A stretch of 64,000 nucleotides of DNA from Haloarchaeobius sp. HME9146. GTDB lineage: Archaea > Halobacteriota > Halobacteria > Halobacteriales > Natrialbaceae. Below the pieces are notes generated by a model, which worked only from the letters and a program-made list of their open reading frames with translations, was not told the DNA's origin and searched no databases. Positions 24,901 to 33,438 of this stretch are shown here, in pieces. The translations under genes were made by a program, and so were the position numbers. The stretch lies in assembly GCF_025399835.1 (NCBI RefSeq), contig NZ_JAODVR010000001.1:2294001-2358000 (forward strand), given 5' to 3'. Position 1 is the stretch's first letter; each line of letters starts with the position of its first letter.

Positions 24901-25989
24901 ATGCCTGAATCCGCCACACCTATCGACACGACCGCGCTCGAAGCGTTCCTCGCGGACGAACTCGGAACCACCGTCACCAGTACCGAGGTCCTCGCGGATG
25001 GGCTGAACCTCGTCATCGCAGTCGAGACCGAGCAGGACCGGTACGTGGTCCGCCGGCCGAACAAGTTGCGCGAGACGAGCTACATCAACGACCTCCGGAC
25101 CGAGTACGAGGTGATGGAGCGACTCCGGGACACGCCGGTCCCGGCCCCGACCCCGGTCCTGTTCTACGAGGACGACGCGATACTCGGCGACTCGTTCCTC
25201 GTGTTGACGGCACTCGACGGCGACCCCGTTCCGCTGGGGTCGGACCTGCCGAACCGATTCCAGAACCCCTCGGCACGCCGCCGCGTCGGCGAGACCCTGA
25301 TAGACTCGCTCACCGAGATTCACGCCGTCGAGACCGCCCCCTTCGAGGGGGTGTGTGACCACCTGCGCCCACGAGACCAGGTCGACCGTTGCATCCGCCA
25401 CCTCGAAGCGGCGACGGCGGCGACCGGCCACGAGATTCCGGGCGTCTGGGACGTGGCGGCGTGGCTCCAGGACCACGCGCCCGAGACTGGCGAGACGACG
25501 TTGATCCACGGCGATTTCAGGCCAGGGAACGTCCTCTTCTCGGGCACCGATGAGCCCGAGATAACCGGCGTCCTCGACTGGGAGACGGCGATGCTCGGGG
25601 ACCCACTGGTCGAACTCGGCTACCTCCTCTTGCGCTGGCGGGACGAGGGCGACCCGACACCGCCGCTCGACGATCTGGCGGCGAGATACCCCGACCACGA
25701 CGCGATAGCACACTTGCGGGACGTGAACGAGAACGGACTGAGCCCCTTCACGGCGGAGCCGGGCAGTCCGACCCGGCGGGAGCTGGTCGCCCGATACGAG
25801 GACCGGACCGGGTATGCGTTCGAGAACCAGCGGTTCTACCGGGCGCTCGCCCCGTTCATGCTGGTGACGGTGTGGGAGGACCTCCATCGTCACCGGGTCG
25901 AAGCCGGGGCGGACTCGGACTGGGCACCACACATCGAGCACATGACCATGCTCGCCGAGCAGGTCGTCGACGGGTCACTCGGCCTGTAG
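24901..25989 (+). CDS. APH-family phosphotransferase (ACAD10/11-like kinase fold)
   Basis: A 362-residue aminoglycoside-phosphotransferase-fold protein. The N-lobe has ADGLNLVIAVET and the ATP-contacting YVVRRPN; the C-lobe has the Brenner motif IHGDFRPGN and the metal site GVLDWETAMLGDP. This subgroup resembles the kinase domain of ACAD10/11 proteins, which phosphorylates 4-hydroxyacyl-CoAs, and is often found with acyl-CoA catabolism rather than drug resistance. The ATG at 24901 is chosen because it precedes the fold and follows the methyltransferase stop by 19 nt. Confidence 0.87.
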   Translation: MPESATPIDTTALEAFLADELGTTVTSTEVLADGLNLVIAVETEQDRYVVRRPNKLRETSYINDLRTEYEVMERLRDTPVPAPTPVLFYEDDAILGDSFLVLTALDGDPVPLGSDLPNRFQNPSARRRVGETLIDSLTEIHAVETAPFEGVCDHLRPRDQVDRCIRHLEAATAATGHEIPGVWDVAAWLQDHAPETGETTLIHGDFRPGNVLFSGTDEPEITGVLDWETAMLGDPLVELGYLLLRWRDEGDPTPPLDDLAARYPDHDAIAHLRDVNENGLSPFTAEPGSPTRRELVARYEDRTGYAFENQRFYRALAPFMLVTVWEDLHRHRVEAGADSDWAPHIEHMTMLAEQVVDGSLGL

Positions 25990-26046
25990 GTCGCGAATGC
26001 TGCTGGCGGGGAAACTGCCTTGGGTAGTGCGGCCGATTGTCTCTCC

Positions 26047-26421
26047 ATGAGTTCAGCCGACAGACCGACCGTCGAAGACGTGATGTCCACGCCACTGGAG
26101 ACGATATCGAAGGACGCGACCGTGATGGAAGCCACCCAGCGGATGCGCGAGCTGGACATCAGCGCACTCGTCGTCCAGACCAACCCGCGGGCCATCATCA
26201 GCAGCACCGACGTCCTCGACGCCGTCGCAAACGGCCAGGACGTGACGGAATTGAAGGTGTCTGATGTGATGACGCGCGACGTCGAGACCGCCTCTCCCGA
26301 CCTCTACATGGAGGAGGTCGCGGCGATGATGACCACCTACGGCATCAAGCACCTGCCGGTCGTCGACGACGACTACGTCGGAATGATCTCCTCGACCGAC
26401 GTGACCGCGCACATGTCGTAA
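26047..26421 (+). CDS. Two-CBS-domain protein
   Basis: A 124-residue protein consisting of a tandem CBS pair (VEDVMSTPLETISKDATVMEA and VSDVMTRDVETASPDLYMEE openings) with no fused effector. A CBS pair forms a Bateman module that binds adenine nucleotides or SAM. Stand-alone forms usually regulate a partner protein; none is indicated by context. The start is the ATG giving MSSADRPT; the in-frame sequence upstream is not coding-like. Confidence 0.9.
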   Translation: MSSADRPTVEDVMSTPLETISKDATVMEATQRMRELDISALVVQTNPRAIISSTDVLDAVANGQDVTELKVSDVMTRDVETASPDLYMEEVAAMMTTYGIKHLPVVDDDYVGMISSTDVTAHMS

Positions 26422-26439
26422 CTCCCCCCGAGAAACAGC

Positions 26440-27423
26440 TTACTGCCCGGCCAGCACGGCCCGCTCGCTTCCGTCGGTCCCGGTGACGACGGCGGCGACC
26501 TTCCGGCCCGTCGTGGCCTCGGCCGGCACGCGAACCAGCAGCGTCGACAGCTGCACCTGCTGGGTGCACATCTCGTCCTTCTCCTCGACGGCAGCCCGGA
26601 GCCGGAGCCGGCGACCCTGTTCGACGCTCTCTGCAGCCAGCGACTCACAGGGGCTCGGGACCTGCTTCTCCAGGGCGAGGATGGCCTGCGTCGAGAAGTC
26701 GGTCCCTTCGACGAACGCGGCGGCCTCGGCCTGCCCGTCGAGCGTGAAGGCGTCCGCCGAGGTCAGCGTTCTCACGCGGAACTGCGGCCCCGACCCGTCG
26801 GAGACGGTCAGGCCGTCCTGGTAGAGCGCGCCGGTGTGATGGAGGTGCATCGAGCCGTGTTCGACCGGCTCGGGGGACTCGACCGCGTAGGTCTCCGGCG
26901 AGCCGCCGCCGACGCTGAGCGAGACCTGTTCGGGGGCCGACGACCCGGAGTCGACGCGGGCCAGCACCGTCTCGTAGGTGATCGCCTGTGCGCCCATCTC
27001 GGCCTCGTCGACGGTCGCGCTCACGCGCAGTTCTGTCCCCGCGCGCTGGACCGAATCCAGGGTGAACTCGGTCGAGATGCTGTCGAGGTACGTCTGGACG
27101 ACGAGCAGGTCCTCGGAGGCGAGGTCCGTCTCGTCGATGAAGGCACGGGTCGCGTCGTCGAGCGCGCCCGAGACGAACTCCCTGGCGGCGGTCTCGTCGG
27201 TGACGACGGTCGCGTAGCGCTCGCCGACCGAGTCCGGCCCGATGCCGTCCACGACGACGAGGTCGTTCGCCCGGTAGCTGTGGGTCTCGAACGAGAGGTC
27301 CTGGGGGTCGGACCCGCCGGGGGAGTCGTCGGGGACGGTCGTCGCTTCTGTCAGGCAGCCCGCGGCACCCGCGATGGCGGCGGTACCGAGGGCACGGAGG
27401 AAGTTTCGGCGGTTCGTTCGCAT
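26440..27423 (-). CDS. Tat lipoprotein with internally duplicated domain, unknown function
   Basis: A 327-residue lipoprotein: twin-arginine signal NRRNFLRALG (residues 4-13) and lipobox GAAGC (Cys23). The mature region contains two similar halves; each has an F-V/I-x-x-T-D-(F/L) segment, a hydrophobic strand (LLVVQTY / ILALEKQ), then a basic-acidic strand (LRVSATVDEAEMGAQ / LRLRAAVEEKDEMCT) ending in a LARV or LLVRVP strand. Two Cys in the second half may form a disulfide. The TATA-like TTCATATAC is about 25 nt upstream and a TAGCTC-aga-GAGCTA palindrome lies just beyond it. The function is unknown. Confidence 0.75.
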   Translation of the reverse strand: MRTNRRNFLRALGTAAIAGAAGCLTEATTVPDDSPGGSDPQDLSFETHSYRANDLVVVDGIGPDSVGERYATVVTDETAAREFVSGALDDATRAFIDETDLASEDLLVVQTYLDSISTEFTLDSVQRAGTELRVSATVDEAEMGAQAITYETVLARVDSGSSAPEQVSLSVGGGSPETYAVESPEPVEHGSMHLHHTGALYQDGLTVSDGSGPQFRVRTLTSADAFTLDGQAEAAAFVEGTDFSTQAILALEKQVPSPCESLAAESVEQGRRLRLRAAVEEKDEMCTQQVQLSTLLVRVPAEATTGRKVAAVVTGTDGSERAVLAGQ

Positions 27424-27461
27424 ACCTGGTGCAACGACACCTGTATATGAATCCTTTCGGC

Positions 27462-27476
27462 TAGCTCAGAGAGCTA
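27462..27476. promoter_or_regulatory. Palindrome in divergent promoter region
   Basis: TAGCTC-aga-GAGCTA is an exact 6+3+6 inverted repeat, about 15 nt upstream of the TATA-like element of the minus-strand lipoprotein gene (start 27423) and about 80 nt before the plus-strand TATA of the gene at 27583. It could be an operator. Confidence 0.3.
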
Positions 27477-27582
27477 TTTCACCGAAATCGACTGTCACGA
27501 CGCTCGTAGTGAAGGTTTAGCGAATTGATGGCTCGGCTGAACGAAGGCTCAGAGATATGCTGGTTCACCCCCAACGGCAGGT

Positions 27583-27783
27583 ATGTCTGGTGAATCGAAC
27601 ACCGGTGAGGAGAGCACGAACGAGGCGGAGAGTCGGGGCTGGGCGGACCTGGCCGTCGGTCTGCTGGCGGCGGTCACCTACCTCGTCGCGTCCCAGTCGC
27701 TGGGAACGGTCGAGTCGGTTCTGGCGGCTGCTGCAGTCGGCATCGCCGTCGCCGTCGCGCTGAACTACACCAGTTTCAGGTAG
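27583..27783 (+). CDS. Small membrane protein, unknown function
   Basis: A 66-residue protein with a polar Glu/Ser/Thr N-terminus of about 22 residues and two hydrophobic segments (LAVGLLAAVTYLVA and VLAAAAVGIAVAVAL). A TATA-like AGATATGC is centred 27 nt before the ATG, which supports the start and real expression. The 3' end overlaps the convergent GNAT gene by 19 nt. Confidence 0.7.
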   Translation: MSGESNTGEESTNEAESRGWADLAVGLLAAVTYLVASQSLGTVESVLAAAAVGIAVAVALNYTSFR

Positions 27784-28250
27784 ATGTTCTCCTCGTAGCT
27801 CTCGCCGCCGATGGTCGTGGTCGCCCGCTGGACCTGCTCGAAGCCGAGGCTCCGGTAGAACTCGTTCCCGGGTTCGTTGTCGGTGAGCACCATCGCCTCG
27901 ACGCGGTCGGCCCCTCTGGTGGCGAAGTCGTCCGTCGCGAACTCGACGAGCGCGCGCCCGATGCCGTCACCGCGGTGGTCGGGGTCGACGTACACGCGCA
28001 TCAGCGTCCCCGTGTCGTCGGCGAGGACGCCGTGTGCGAACCCGGCGATGTCCCCCTCCGAGAGCGCGACGAGCACCATCGTATCGGCGGCCGCGATGTC
28101 CTCCCGCAGGCGGTCGTCCCCGTACCACTCGTGGACGCCGTCGAGGATGCTCTCCCGGCTGATGATGTCCGGATAGTCCTGTTCCCACGAGCGCTCGGCG
28201 ACTCGCTGTATCGACTCGATGTCGTCGACGGTGGCGTGCCGGTAGTCCAT
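27765..28250 (-). CDS. GNAT family N-acetyltransferase
   Basis: A 161-residue GNAT-fold protein. The acetyl-CoA loop is visible as VYVDPDHRGDGIGRALVEFA (Q/RxxGxG/A type), preceded by the GDIAGFAHG strand and followed by VLTDNEPGNEFYRSLGFE. The substrate (protein N-terminus, amine or small molecule) cannot be told. It is convergent with the small membrane protein gene and stands alone. Confidence 0.9.
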   Translation of the reverse strand: MDYRHATVDDIESIQRVAERSWEQDYPDIISRESILDGVHEWYGDDRLREDIAAADTMVLVALSEGDIAGFAHGVLADDTGTLMRVYVDPDHRGDGIGRALVEFATDDFATRGADRVEAMVLTDNEPGNEFYRSLGFEQVQRATTTIGGESYEENIYLKLV

Positions 28251-28314
28251 GCTAGACGATAACGTGCGCGTGCCGGATGACTGTTACTCCGGGCGTCGTC
28301 CACGCACCGCCCAC

Positions 28315-28851
28315 CTACGCGCCGTCTTTCTCGTCTTCCGTCGCGCGCCGGCGGGTGATGGTGTCGTCGTCGACGTAGTAGACGAACCACTGGGTGAACC
28401 AGTCGGCGTGGACCTCGGTCGCGGTCTGGTTGCCGTCCGACTCACCGCCGGTGTTCGAGTAGCCGGTACAGCTGACGAGTACCTCGTACCCCTCGCCGAC
28501 CTGCTCGACCGAGTGGACCTCACAGGAGAGTTCGACCTCGGAGTACTCGCTGTACCAGAGCTGGTTGTACGCCAGGTTGTGCTCGTGCTCGTGGACGAAC
28601 TCGCGGGCCGTCTCGCGGGTCCACTCGTCGGGGCGCTCGGGCCGAGATTTCGGTCCATCGGGGAACTCGACCTCGGTGTCGGGATAGCTGGTCCGGGTCG
28701 TTGACGAGGTGGTGGGCTCGGTTCCGGTCGTCGGCGCGACGGTCGTGTCGGTGCCGGTGCGACTGCCGAGCGAACCGTCGAGACAGCCAGCCAGGGCGAC
28801 GGGGCTTGCTCCGGCGAGGCCGGTGAGGAGGGCGCGTCGGGTTCGGGCCAT
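28315..28851 (-). CDS. Small Tat lipoprotein, unknown function
   Basis: A 178-residue lipoprotein with the twin-arginine start ARTRRALLTGLAG, lipobox ALAGC (Cys22) and a Thr-rich stalk to about residue 55. The remaining 120 residues are a compact alpha+beta domain with TRETAREFVHEHEHNLAYN and two Cys (LSCEVHS and LVSCTGYS) that may pair. A CTGTCAG/CTGACAG inverted repeat lies immediately upstream of its ATG. It follows the EamA gene on the same strand after 55 nt. Confidence 0.75.
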   Translation of the reverse strand: MARTRRALLTGLAGASPVALAGCLDGSLGSRTGTDTTVAPTTGTEPTTSSTTRTSYPDTEVEFPDGPKSRPERPDEWTRETAREFVHEHEHNLAYNQLWYSEYSEVELSCEVHSVEQVGEGYEVLVSCTGYSNTGGESDGNQTATEVHADWFTQWFVYYVDDDTITRRRATEDEKDGA

Positions 28852-28852
28852 A

Positions 28853-28874
28853 CTGTCAGATTGCTGTCTGACAG
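28853..28874. repeat. 7-bp inverted repeat between EamA and lipoprotein genes
   Basis: CTGTCAG-N8-CTGACAG lies directly before the lipoprotein ATG (28851, minus strand) and 33 nt past the EamA stop. It may be an operator or a hairpin that ends the importer transcript; no T-tract is present. Confidence 0.3.
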
Positions 28875-28906
28875 GTAAGTGCTTTGTCGAGGGTGAAACC
28901 CACGTT

Positions 28907-29794
28907 TCAGTCGGCTTCCGTGCTGACGACCCAGATACCCACGGCCATCACGGTCCCACCCGCGAGGAACTCCGACCCGACCGACTCACCGAGCAATAGC
29001 ACGCCCAGCACGGTCCCCACGACCGGCTGGGCGAAGAAGAACACCGCGACGGTGCCAGCGTCCACCGTCTCGATGCCGCGGTACCACAGGTACCACGCGG
29101 CGGCCGTGGCCGCGATACCGAGGTAGCCGACGGCCGCGAGGACGCCGAGGCCCGGGAGCGCGGGGAGACCGACCACGGCGAGTTCACCGGCGGCGAGCAC
29201 CGCCATCATGGGGACCGACGCGGCCACCGAGTAGGCGGTCGTCGTCAGCGCCGAGTACTCGCGGACCAGTGGCGTCCCGTAGACGGTGTAGGCCGCCCAG
29301 GCGACGCTCGCAACGACCAGTCCCACGATACCGAGGAGGCTCCCGCCCGCCAGCGACGAGAGGTCGTACTGCCCGGCGAGGACGACGACGGTCCCGACGA
29401 CCGCGAGGGCGACGCCCGTGGTTCGCCGGCGCGAGACGGTCTCACCGAGGACGAGTGCGCCGAGCGCGACGGTCGCGACCGGCGTCAGGATGGTGACCAG
29501 CGAGCCCTGGCTCGCGTTCGTCAGGTCGGTGCCGACGAACTGCGCCGCCATCGTGAGGGACACCCAGCCGGCGAGGCCGGCGACGGTGCGCCACTCCGAG
29601 CGTGGCAGTCGCTCACCACGGAACCGGACCACCGGAAGCAACACGGCCGCACCGAGTGCGACGCGGAAGAACGCGAGGGTCAGCGGTGGGAGACTGTCGA
29701 AACTCCACTCGCTGACGACGAACATGCCGCCCCAGAGGGCGGCGGCGGTGAGCGGGGCGAGCGCGAACGCGAGTTCGCGCAACCCCGACCGCAT
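28907..29794 (-). CDS. EamA-family (DMT superfamily) transporter
   Basis: A 295-residue membrane protein with ten helices arranged as two EamA repeats: the first with ALWGGMFVVSEWSF and the second with SVAWAAYTVYGTPLV. EamA proteins usually export amino acids or metabolites. Its ATG directly abuts the stop of the livF gene (29795) without a gap, so it is very probably part of the second Liv operon, which would link uptake and efflux of related compounds (inference). Confidence 0.9.
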   Translation of the reverse strand: MRSGLRELAFALAPLTAAALWGGMFVVSEWSFDSLPPLTLAFFRVALGAAVLLPVVRFRGERLPRSEWRTVAGLAGWVSLTMAAQFVGTDLTNASQGSLVTILTPVATVALGALVLGETVSRRRTTGVALAVVGTVVVLAGQYDLSSLAGGSLLGIVGLVVASVAWAAYTVYGTPLVREYSALTTTAYSVAASVPMMAVLAAGELAVVGLPALPGLGVLAAVGYLGIAATAAAWYLWYRGIETVDAGTVAVFFFAQPVVGTVLGVLLLGESVGSEFLAGGTVMAVGIWVVSTEAD

Positions 29795-30505
29795 TCACCC
29801 ACCGAGGTAGAGACGCGAGACTTCGGGGTTGTCGAGCAGGTCGCCGGCGCGGTCCTCGAACTCGACCGACCCCTGGTCGAGGACGTAGCCGCGGTCGGAG
29901 ATGCCAAGGCCCTCCTTGGCGTTCTGCTCGACCATCAGGATCGACGTCCCGAGTTCGTTGACCTTCTTGACGTTCTGGAAGACGTCCTGCACGATGTTCG
30001 GCGCGAGCCCGGCGCTCGGCTCGTCGATGAGCAACACCTCCGGCTCCATCACGAGCGCCCGGGCGAGCGCCAGCACCTGTCGCTGGCCACCCGAGAGCGT
30101 CCGTGCCTTCGCCTGTCGCTTCTCGTCGAGGATGGGGAAGCGCTCGTACAGGCTGTCGATGGTCGACTCCAGCCCGCTCTCCTTCGCGACGCCACCCATG
30201 CGCAGGTTCTCGTCGATGGTGAGCGAGCCGAAGACGTTCTCGACCTGCGGGACGTAGCCGACGCCCTCGCGGACGAGGTCCTCGGGGGCGGTGTGGGTGA
30301 TGTCCCGGTCGCCGACCGTGACCTGGCCCTCCCACGGGTCGAGCAGGCCGAAGACGGTCTTCAGCACGGTCGACTTGCCGGCCCCGTTCGGGCCGATGAT
30401 ACAGACAATCTCGTCCTCGTTGACGTGCAAGGACAGGTCGTAGAGGACCTGTGCCTCCCCGTAGCCCGAATCGACGTTCTGGACGTCGAGTGCGCGCTGG
30501 GTCAT
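29795..30505 (-). CDS. livF: ABC transporter ATP-binding protein, LivF-type (second importer)
   Basis: A 236-residue ATPase with Walker A GPNGAGKST, signature LSGGQRQVL, Walker B VLLIDEPSAGLAP and switch LMVEQNA. It starts inside the last codons of livG (4-nt overlap). It completes the second Liv importer, encoded on the minus strand in the order livJ-livH-livM-livG-livF-eamA. Confidence 0.95.
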   Translation of the reverse strand: MTQRALDVQNVDSGYGEAQVLYDLSLHVNEDEIVCIIGPNGAGKSTVLKTVFGLLDPWEGQVTVGDRDITHTAPEDLVREGVGYVPQVENVFGSLTIDENLRMGGVAKESGLESTIDSLYERFPILDEKRQAKARTLSGGQRQVLALARALVMEPEVLLIDEPSAGLAPNIVQDVFQNVKKVNELGTSILMVEQNAKEGLGISDRGYVLDQGSVEFEDRAGDLLDNPEVSRLYLGG

Positions 30506-31311
30506 TCGCCACCTCCGAGGTACGCCTCGATGACACGCGGGTCGTTCCGGACCTCGTCGGGCGTGCCCTCCATGAGGACACGGCCCTGGTCGAGGACGAT
30601 GATGGGGTCCGCGAGGTCCATGATGAACGGCATGTCGTGCTCGATGATGCAGAACGTCTGGCCCTCCTCGTTGAGCTCCTTGACGAACCGCTTGATGTCG
30701 TTCGCCAGCGTCGGGTTGACCCCGGCGACCGGCTCGTCGAGCAACAGCACGTCCGGGTCGGTCGTGATGGCACGCGCCAACTCGACCAGCTTGAGCTGGC
30801 CGCCCGAGAGTTCCGTCGAGGGCTGGTCGATGAGGTGGTCGATCTCGAACCGTTCGAGCAGCTCGATGGCCTGGTCGATGTTGGCCGACTCCTCCTGGGT
30901 GACCTTGCTCGGCGAGGTGAACAGCGACATGACGGACTCACCCACCTGCGGGCGCGGTCCGACCAGCATCGCCTCGCGCACGGTCATCCCTTCGAGCCGA
31001 CGTGGCGTCTGGAACGTCCGGACGAGTCCGGCACGAGAGACCTCGTGGGGCGACGCCTCCGTGACCTCCTGATCGTTGACGAACACCTGTCCGTCGTCGA
31101 GGTCGTAGAACCCCGAGACGAGGTTGAACAGGGTCGACTTGCCGGCCCCGTTCGGGCCGATGAGGCCCGTGATGGAGCCGCGTTCGACCTCCAGCGTCAC
31201 GTCGTCGGTCGCCGTGAGGCCACCGAAGGACTTCTTCAGACCCTCTGTCCGCATGACCGGGTCGTCCTTGTTCAACTCGGCACCGGAGTAGTCGAGTTCG
31301 TTCAGGCTCAC
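30502..31311 (-). CDS. livG: ABC transporter ATP-binding protein, LivG-type (second importer)
   Basis: A 269-residue ATPase with a 20-residue N-terminal extension, Walker A GPNGAGKST, signature LSGGQLKLV, Walker B VLLLDEPVAGVNP and switch IIEHDMPFI. The C-terminal VLMEGTPDEV is the usual LivG tail. Unlike the LivG at 13267 it has a canonical signature motif. It overlaps livM upstream and livF downstream by 4 nt each. Confidence 0.95.
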   Translation of the reverse strand: MSLNELDYSGAELNKDDPVMRTEGLKKSFGGLTATDDVTLEVERGSITGLIGPNGAGKSTLFNLVSGFYDLDDGQVFVNDQEVTEASPHEVSRAGLVRTFQTPRRLEGMTVREAMLVGPRPQVGESVMSLFTSPSKVTQEESANIDQAIELLERFEIDHLIDQPSTELSGGQLKLVELARAITTDPDVLLLDEPVAGVNPTLANDIKRFVKELNEEGQTFCIIEHDMPFIMDLADPIIVLDQGRVLMEGTPDEVRNDPRVIEAYLGGGE

Positions 31312-32414
31312 TGGGAATCACCCTCGTTCGACGGGCGTGCCCCGCTGCGCTGCGCCCCGGGCCAGATGAGCTCCGACCGCGGGGGAAGCAGGCCGGCCGG
31401 CTTGTAGCGGACGACCAGGATGATGAGCAGGCCCACGAGCAGCAGGCGCAGCGACGCGACGTCGATACCCTGGAACAGGTCCAACAGCACGGGGAGCCCC
31501 AGGGTTTCGGACGTCCACTCGACGACGGACGGGAAGAACCGCGTCCCTTCCAGGATGGCGATGATGGTCATGCCACCCAGGATGGAGCCACGGTTGCTCG
31601 CTGTCCCGCCCAGGATGACGGCGACCCAGATGTAGAACGTGGTCAGTGGGACCAGGTCCGTCGGGTCGATGTACAGGTTCAGGTGGACGTAGAACGCCCC
31701 GGCGATCGCCATGATGACGCTCCCGAGGACGAACGCCTGCATCTTCAGGTTGAACGTGTTCTTGCCCAGTGCCTTCGCGAGGTCCTCGTCGGACCGGATG
31801 GTCCGGAGGACCCGCCCCCACGGCGAACGTTGCATCCGCCGCAGCAGCAGGTAGACGGCCCCGATGAGCACCGCGACGACCGCCAGATTGGTCGCCTCCT
31901 GGGTCAGCGGGAGCCCCTCGAACAGCCGGGGGATGCGGCTGATACCGGAGCTGCCCGCCGTCCACTGGTCCTCGTTCCGGATGACGAGCCGGATGACCTC
32001 CGCCAGCCCCAGGCTCGCGATGGCGAGGTAGTCCTCGCGCAGCTTGAGCGTGGGGATGCCGATGAGGACCGCGATGAACGCGCTCACCACGATGGCGGTG
32101 AGGAATCCGAAGACCGGGTGGAGTTCGAGCCCCAGCGGCGAGTTCGGCGAGGTCAGCAACGCCACCGAGTAGGCACCGACGCCCCAGAAGGCGGCGACGC
32201 TGAAGTTGATGAGGCCGGTGTAGCCCCACTGCACGTTCAGGCCCATGGTCAGCAGGACCCACGCACCACCGAACGCGAGCGTGCGAAGCACGTACGGGAG
32301 CTTCAGCACGCCGAGCGCGAGCAACAGGAGCACCGCGGCAGCTGCGACCGCGATACCGGCGACGGCCGTGCTGTCGTCCGCGACGGACTCCTTCATCGAA
32401 TCGACGACACTCAT
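31308..32414 (-). CDS. livM: ABC transporter permease, LivM-type (second importer)
   Basis: A 368-residue permease with about nine helices. Family motifs are NVQWGYTGLINFSVAAFWGVGAY across helices 2-3 and the ATPase-contact loop RTIRSDEDLAKALGKN. I chose the ATG giving MSVVDSMKES; an ATG nine codons earlier (32441) would overlap the end of livH by 14 nt. Both permease subunits are separate here, unlike the fused copy at 11228-13267. Confidence 0.92.
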   Translation of the reverse strand: MSVVDSMKESVADDSTAVAGIAVAAAAVLLLLALGVLKLPYVLRTLAFGGAWVLLTMGLNVQWGYTGLINFSVAAFWGVGAYSVALLTSPNSPLGLELHPVFGFLTAIVVSAFIAVLIGIPTLKLREDYLAIASLGLAEVIRLVIRNEDQWTAGSSGISRIPRLFEGLPLTQEATNLAVVAVLIGAVYLLLRRMQRSPWGRVLRTIRSDEDLAKALGKNTFNLKMQAFVLGSVIMAIAGAFYVHLNLYIDPTDLVPLTTFYIWVAVILGGTASNRGSILGGMTIIAILEGTRFFPSVVEWTSETLGLPVLLDLFQGIDVASLRLLLVGLLIILVVRYKPAGLLPPRSELIWPGAQRSGARPSNEGDSQ

Positions 32415-32427
32415 GGTAGACCACCCG

Positions 32428-33384
32428 TCACGTCGAATCACCCATGATACCGCTCGGTCTGGTCAGCAGGATGGCGACCATCAGCAGGAACGCCACCGCC
32501 GGCGCGTAGTCGTAGCTGACCGGCAGGCCGTACTGGGCGAACAACGGGACCATCTCGTGGACCATCCCGATGACGAATCCACCGAGCATCGCGCCGTAGA
32601 CGCTCCCGATGCCGCCCAGGATGACGGCCGCGAAGACGAGCAACAGGAGGTCGAAGCCCATGCGCGGGCGGACGAGCGCTTCAAGCCCGAGGAAGACGCC
32701 GCCGGCTGCCGCGAGGGCGGCCCCGATGACCCACATCGCGATGGTGACCTCACGGGTCCGGATACCGCTCACCCGAGCCAGCGAGGGGTTGTCGGCGGTC
32801 GCACGCATCTTCCGCCCCAGCGTCGTGTACTGGAGGAGGAGGTGTAACGCACCGACGAGCAGCATCGCGATGACCACGATGGATATCTTCCGCGGGGTGA
32901 TCGCGATACCGAGTGTGTCCTGCAGGGCCGGAATCGGCCCGGTCCGGGTCACGCCGAAGCGGGCACCGCCCGTCTCCAGCGGACTCAGGTACACCAGCGC
33001 ACGATAGGAGAGTGCGACCCCGATACTCGTGATGAGCAACTCGATGGAGCCGGCGTCGGTGTTCTTCAGTGGTTCGTAGACGAGACGGTCGGTCACGATC
33101 GCCACGACGGCGGAGAGGACCATCCCGACGAGCAGCGCCGCGAAGAACCACACCGGAAGCCCGAAGACACCCGCGTCGCCCAGCATCGGCTGGAGGACGC
33201 CGGCGGTCCCGAGCGCGCCGAACGCACCCACGGTCATCAGGTCACCGTGTGCGAAGTTCGCGAAGTCGGCGATGCTGTACACGAGCGAGAGGCCGATGGC
33301 CCCCAGCACGATGATGCTGCTGTACACCACGCCGTTGACGACGTACTGGAACGGGTTGACACTTACCTGCAGGACGAGGCTCAC
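32428..33384 (-). CDS. livH: ABC transporter permease, LivH-type (second importer)
   Basis: A 318-residue permease with about eight helices; IGLSLVYSIADFANFAHGDL is the LivH signature region and RATADNPSLARVSGI the ATPase-contact loop. It pairs with LivM to form the channel. It lies 54 nt after the binding-protein gene and upstream of livM. Confidence 0.93.
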   Translation of the reverse strand: MSLVLQVSVNPFQYVVNGVVYSSIIVLGAIGLSLVYSIADFANFAHGDLMTVGAFGALGTAGVLQPMLGDAGVFGLPVWFFAALLVGMVLSAVVAIVTDRLVYEPLKNTDAGSIELLITSIGVALSYRALVYLSPLETGGARFGVTRTGPIPALQDTLGIAITPRKISIVVIAMLLVGALHLLLQYTTLGRKMRATADNPSLARVSGIRTREVTIAMWVIGAALAAAGGVFLGLEALVRPRMGFDLLLLVFAAVILGGIGSVYGAMLGGFVIGMVHEMVPLFAQYGLPVSYDYAPAVAFLLMVAILLTRPSGIMGDST

Positions 33385-33438
33385 GCTACCGACCCCCGTT
33401 GCAGTGTAGCCGACACCGAAGCCGTGTCCGTCACCATC

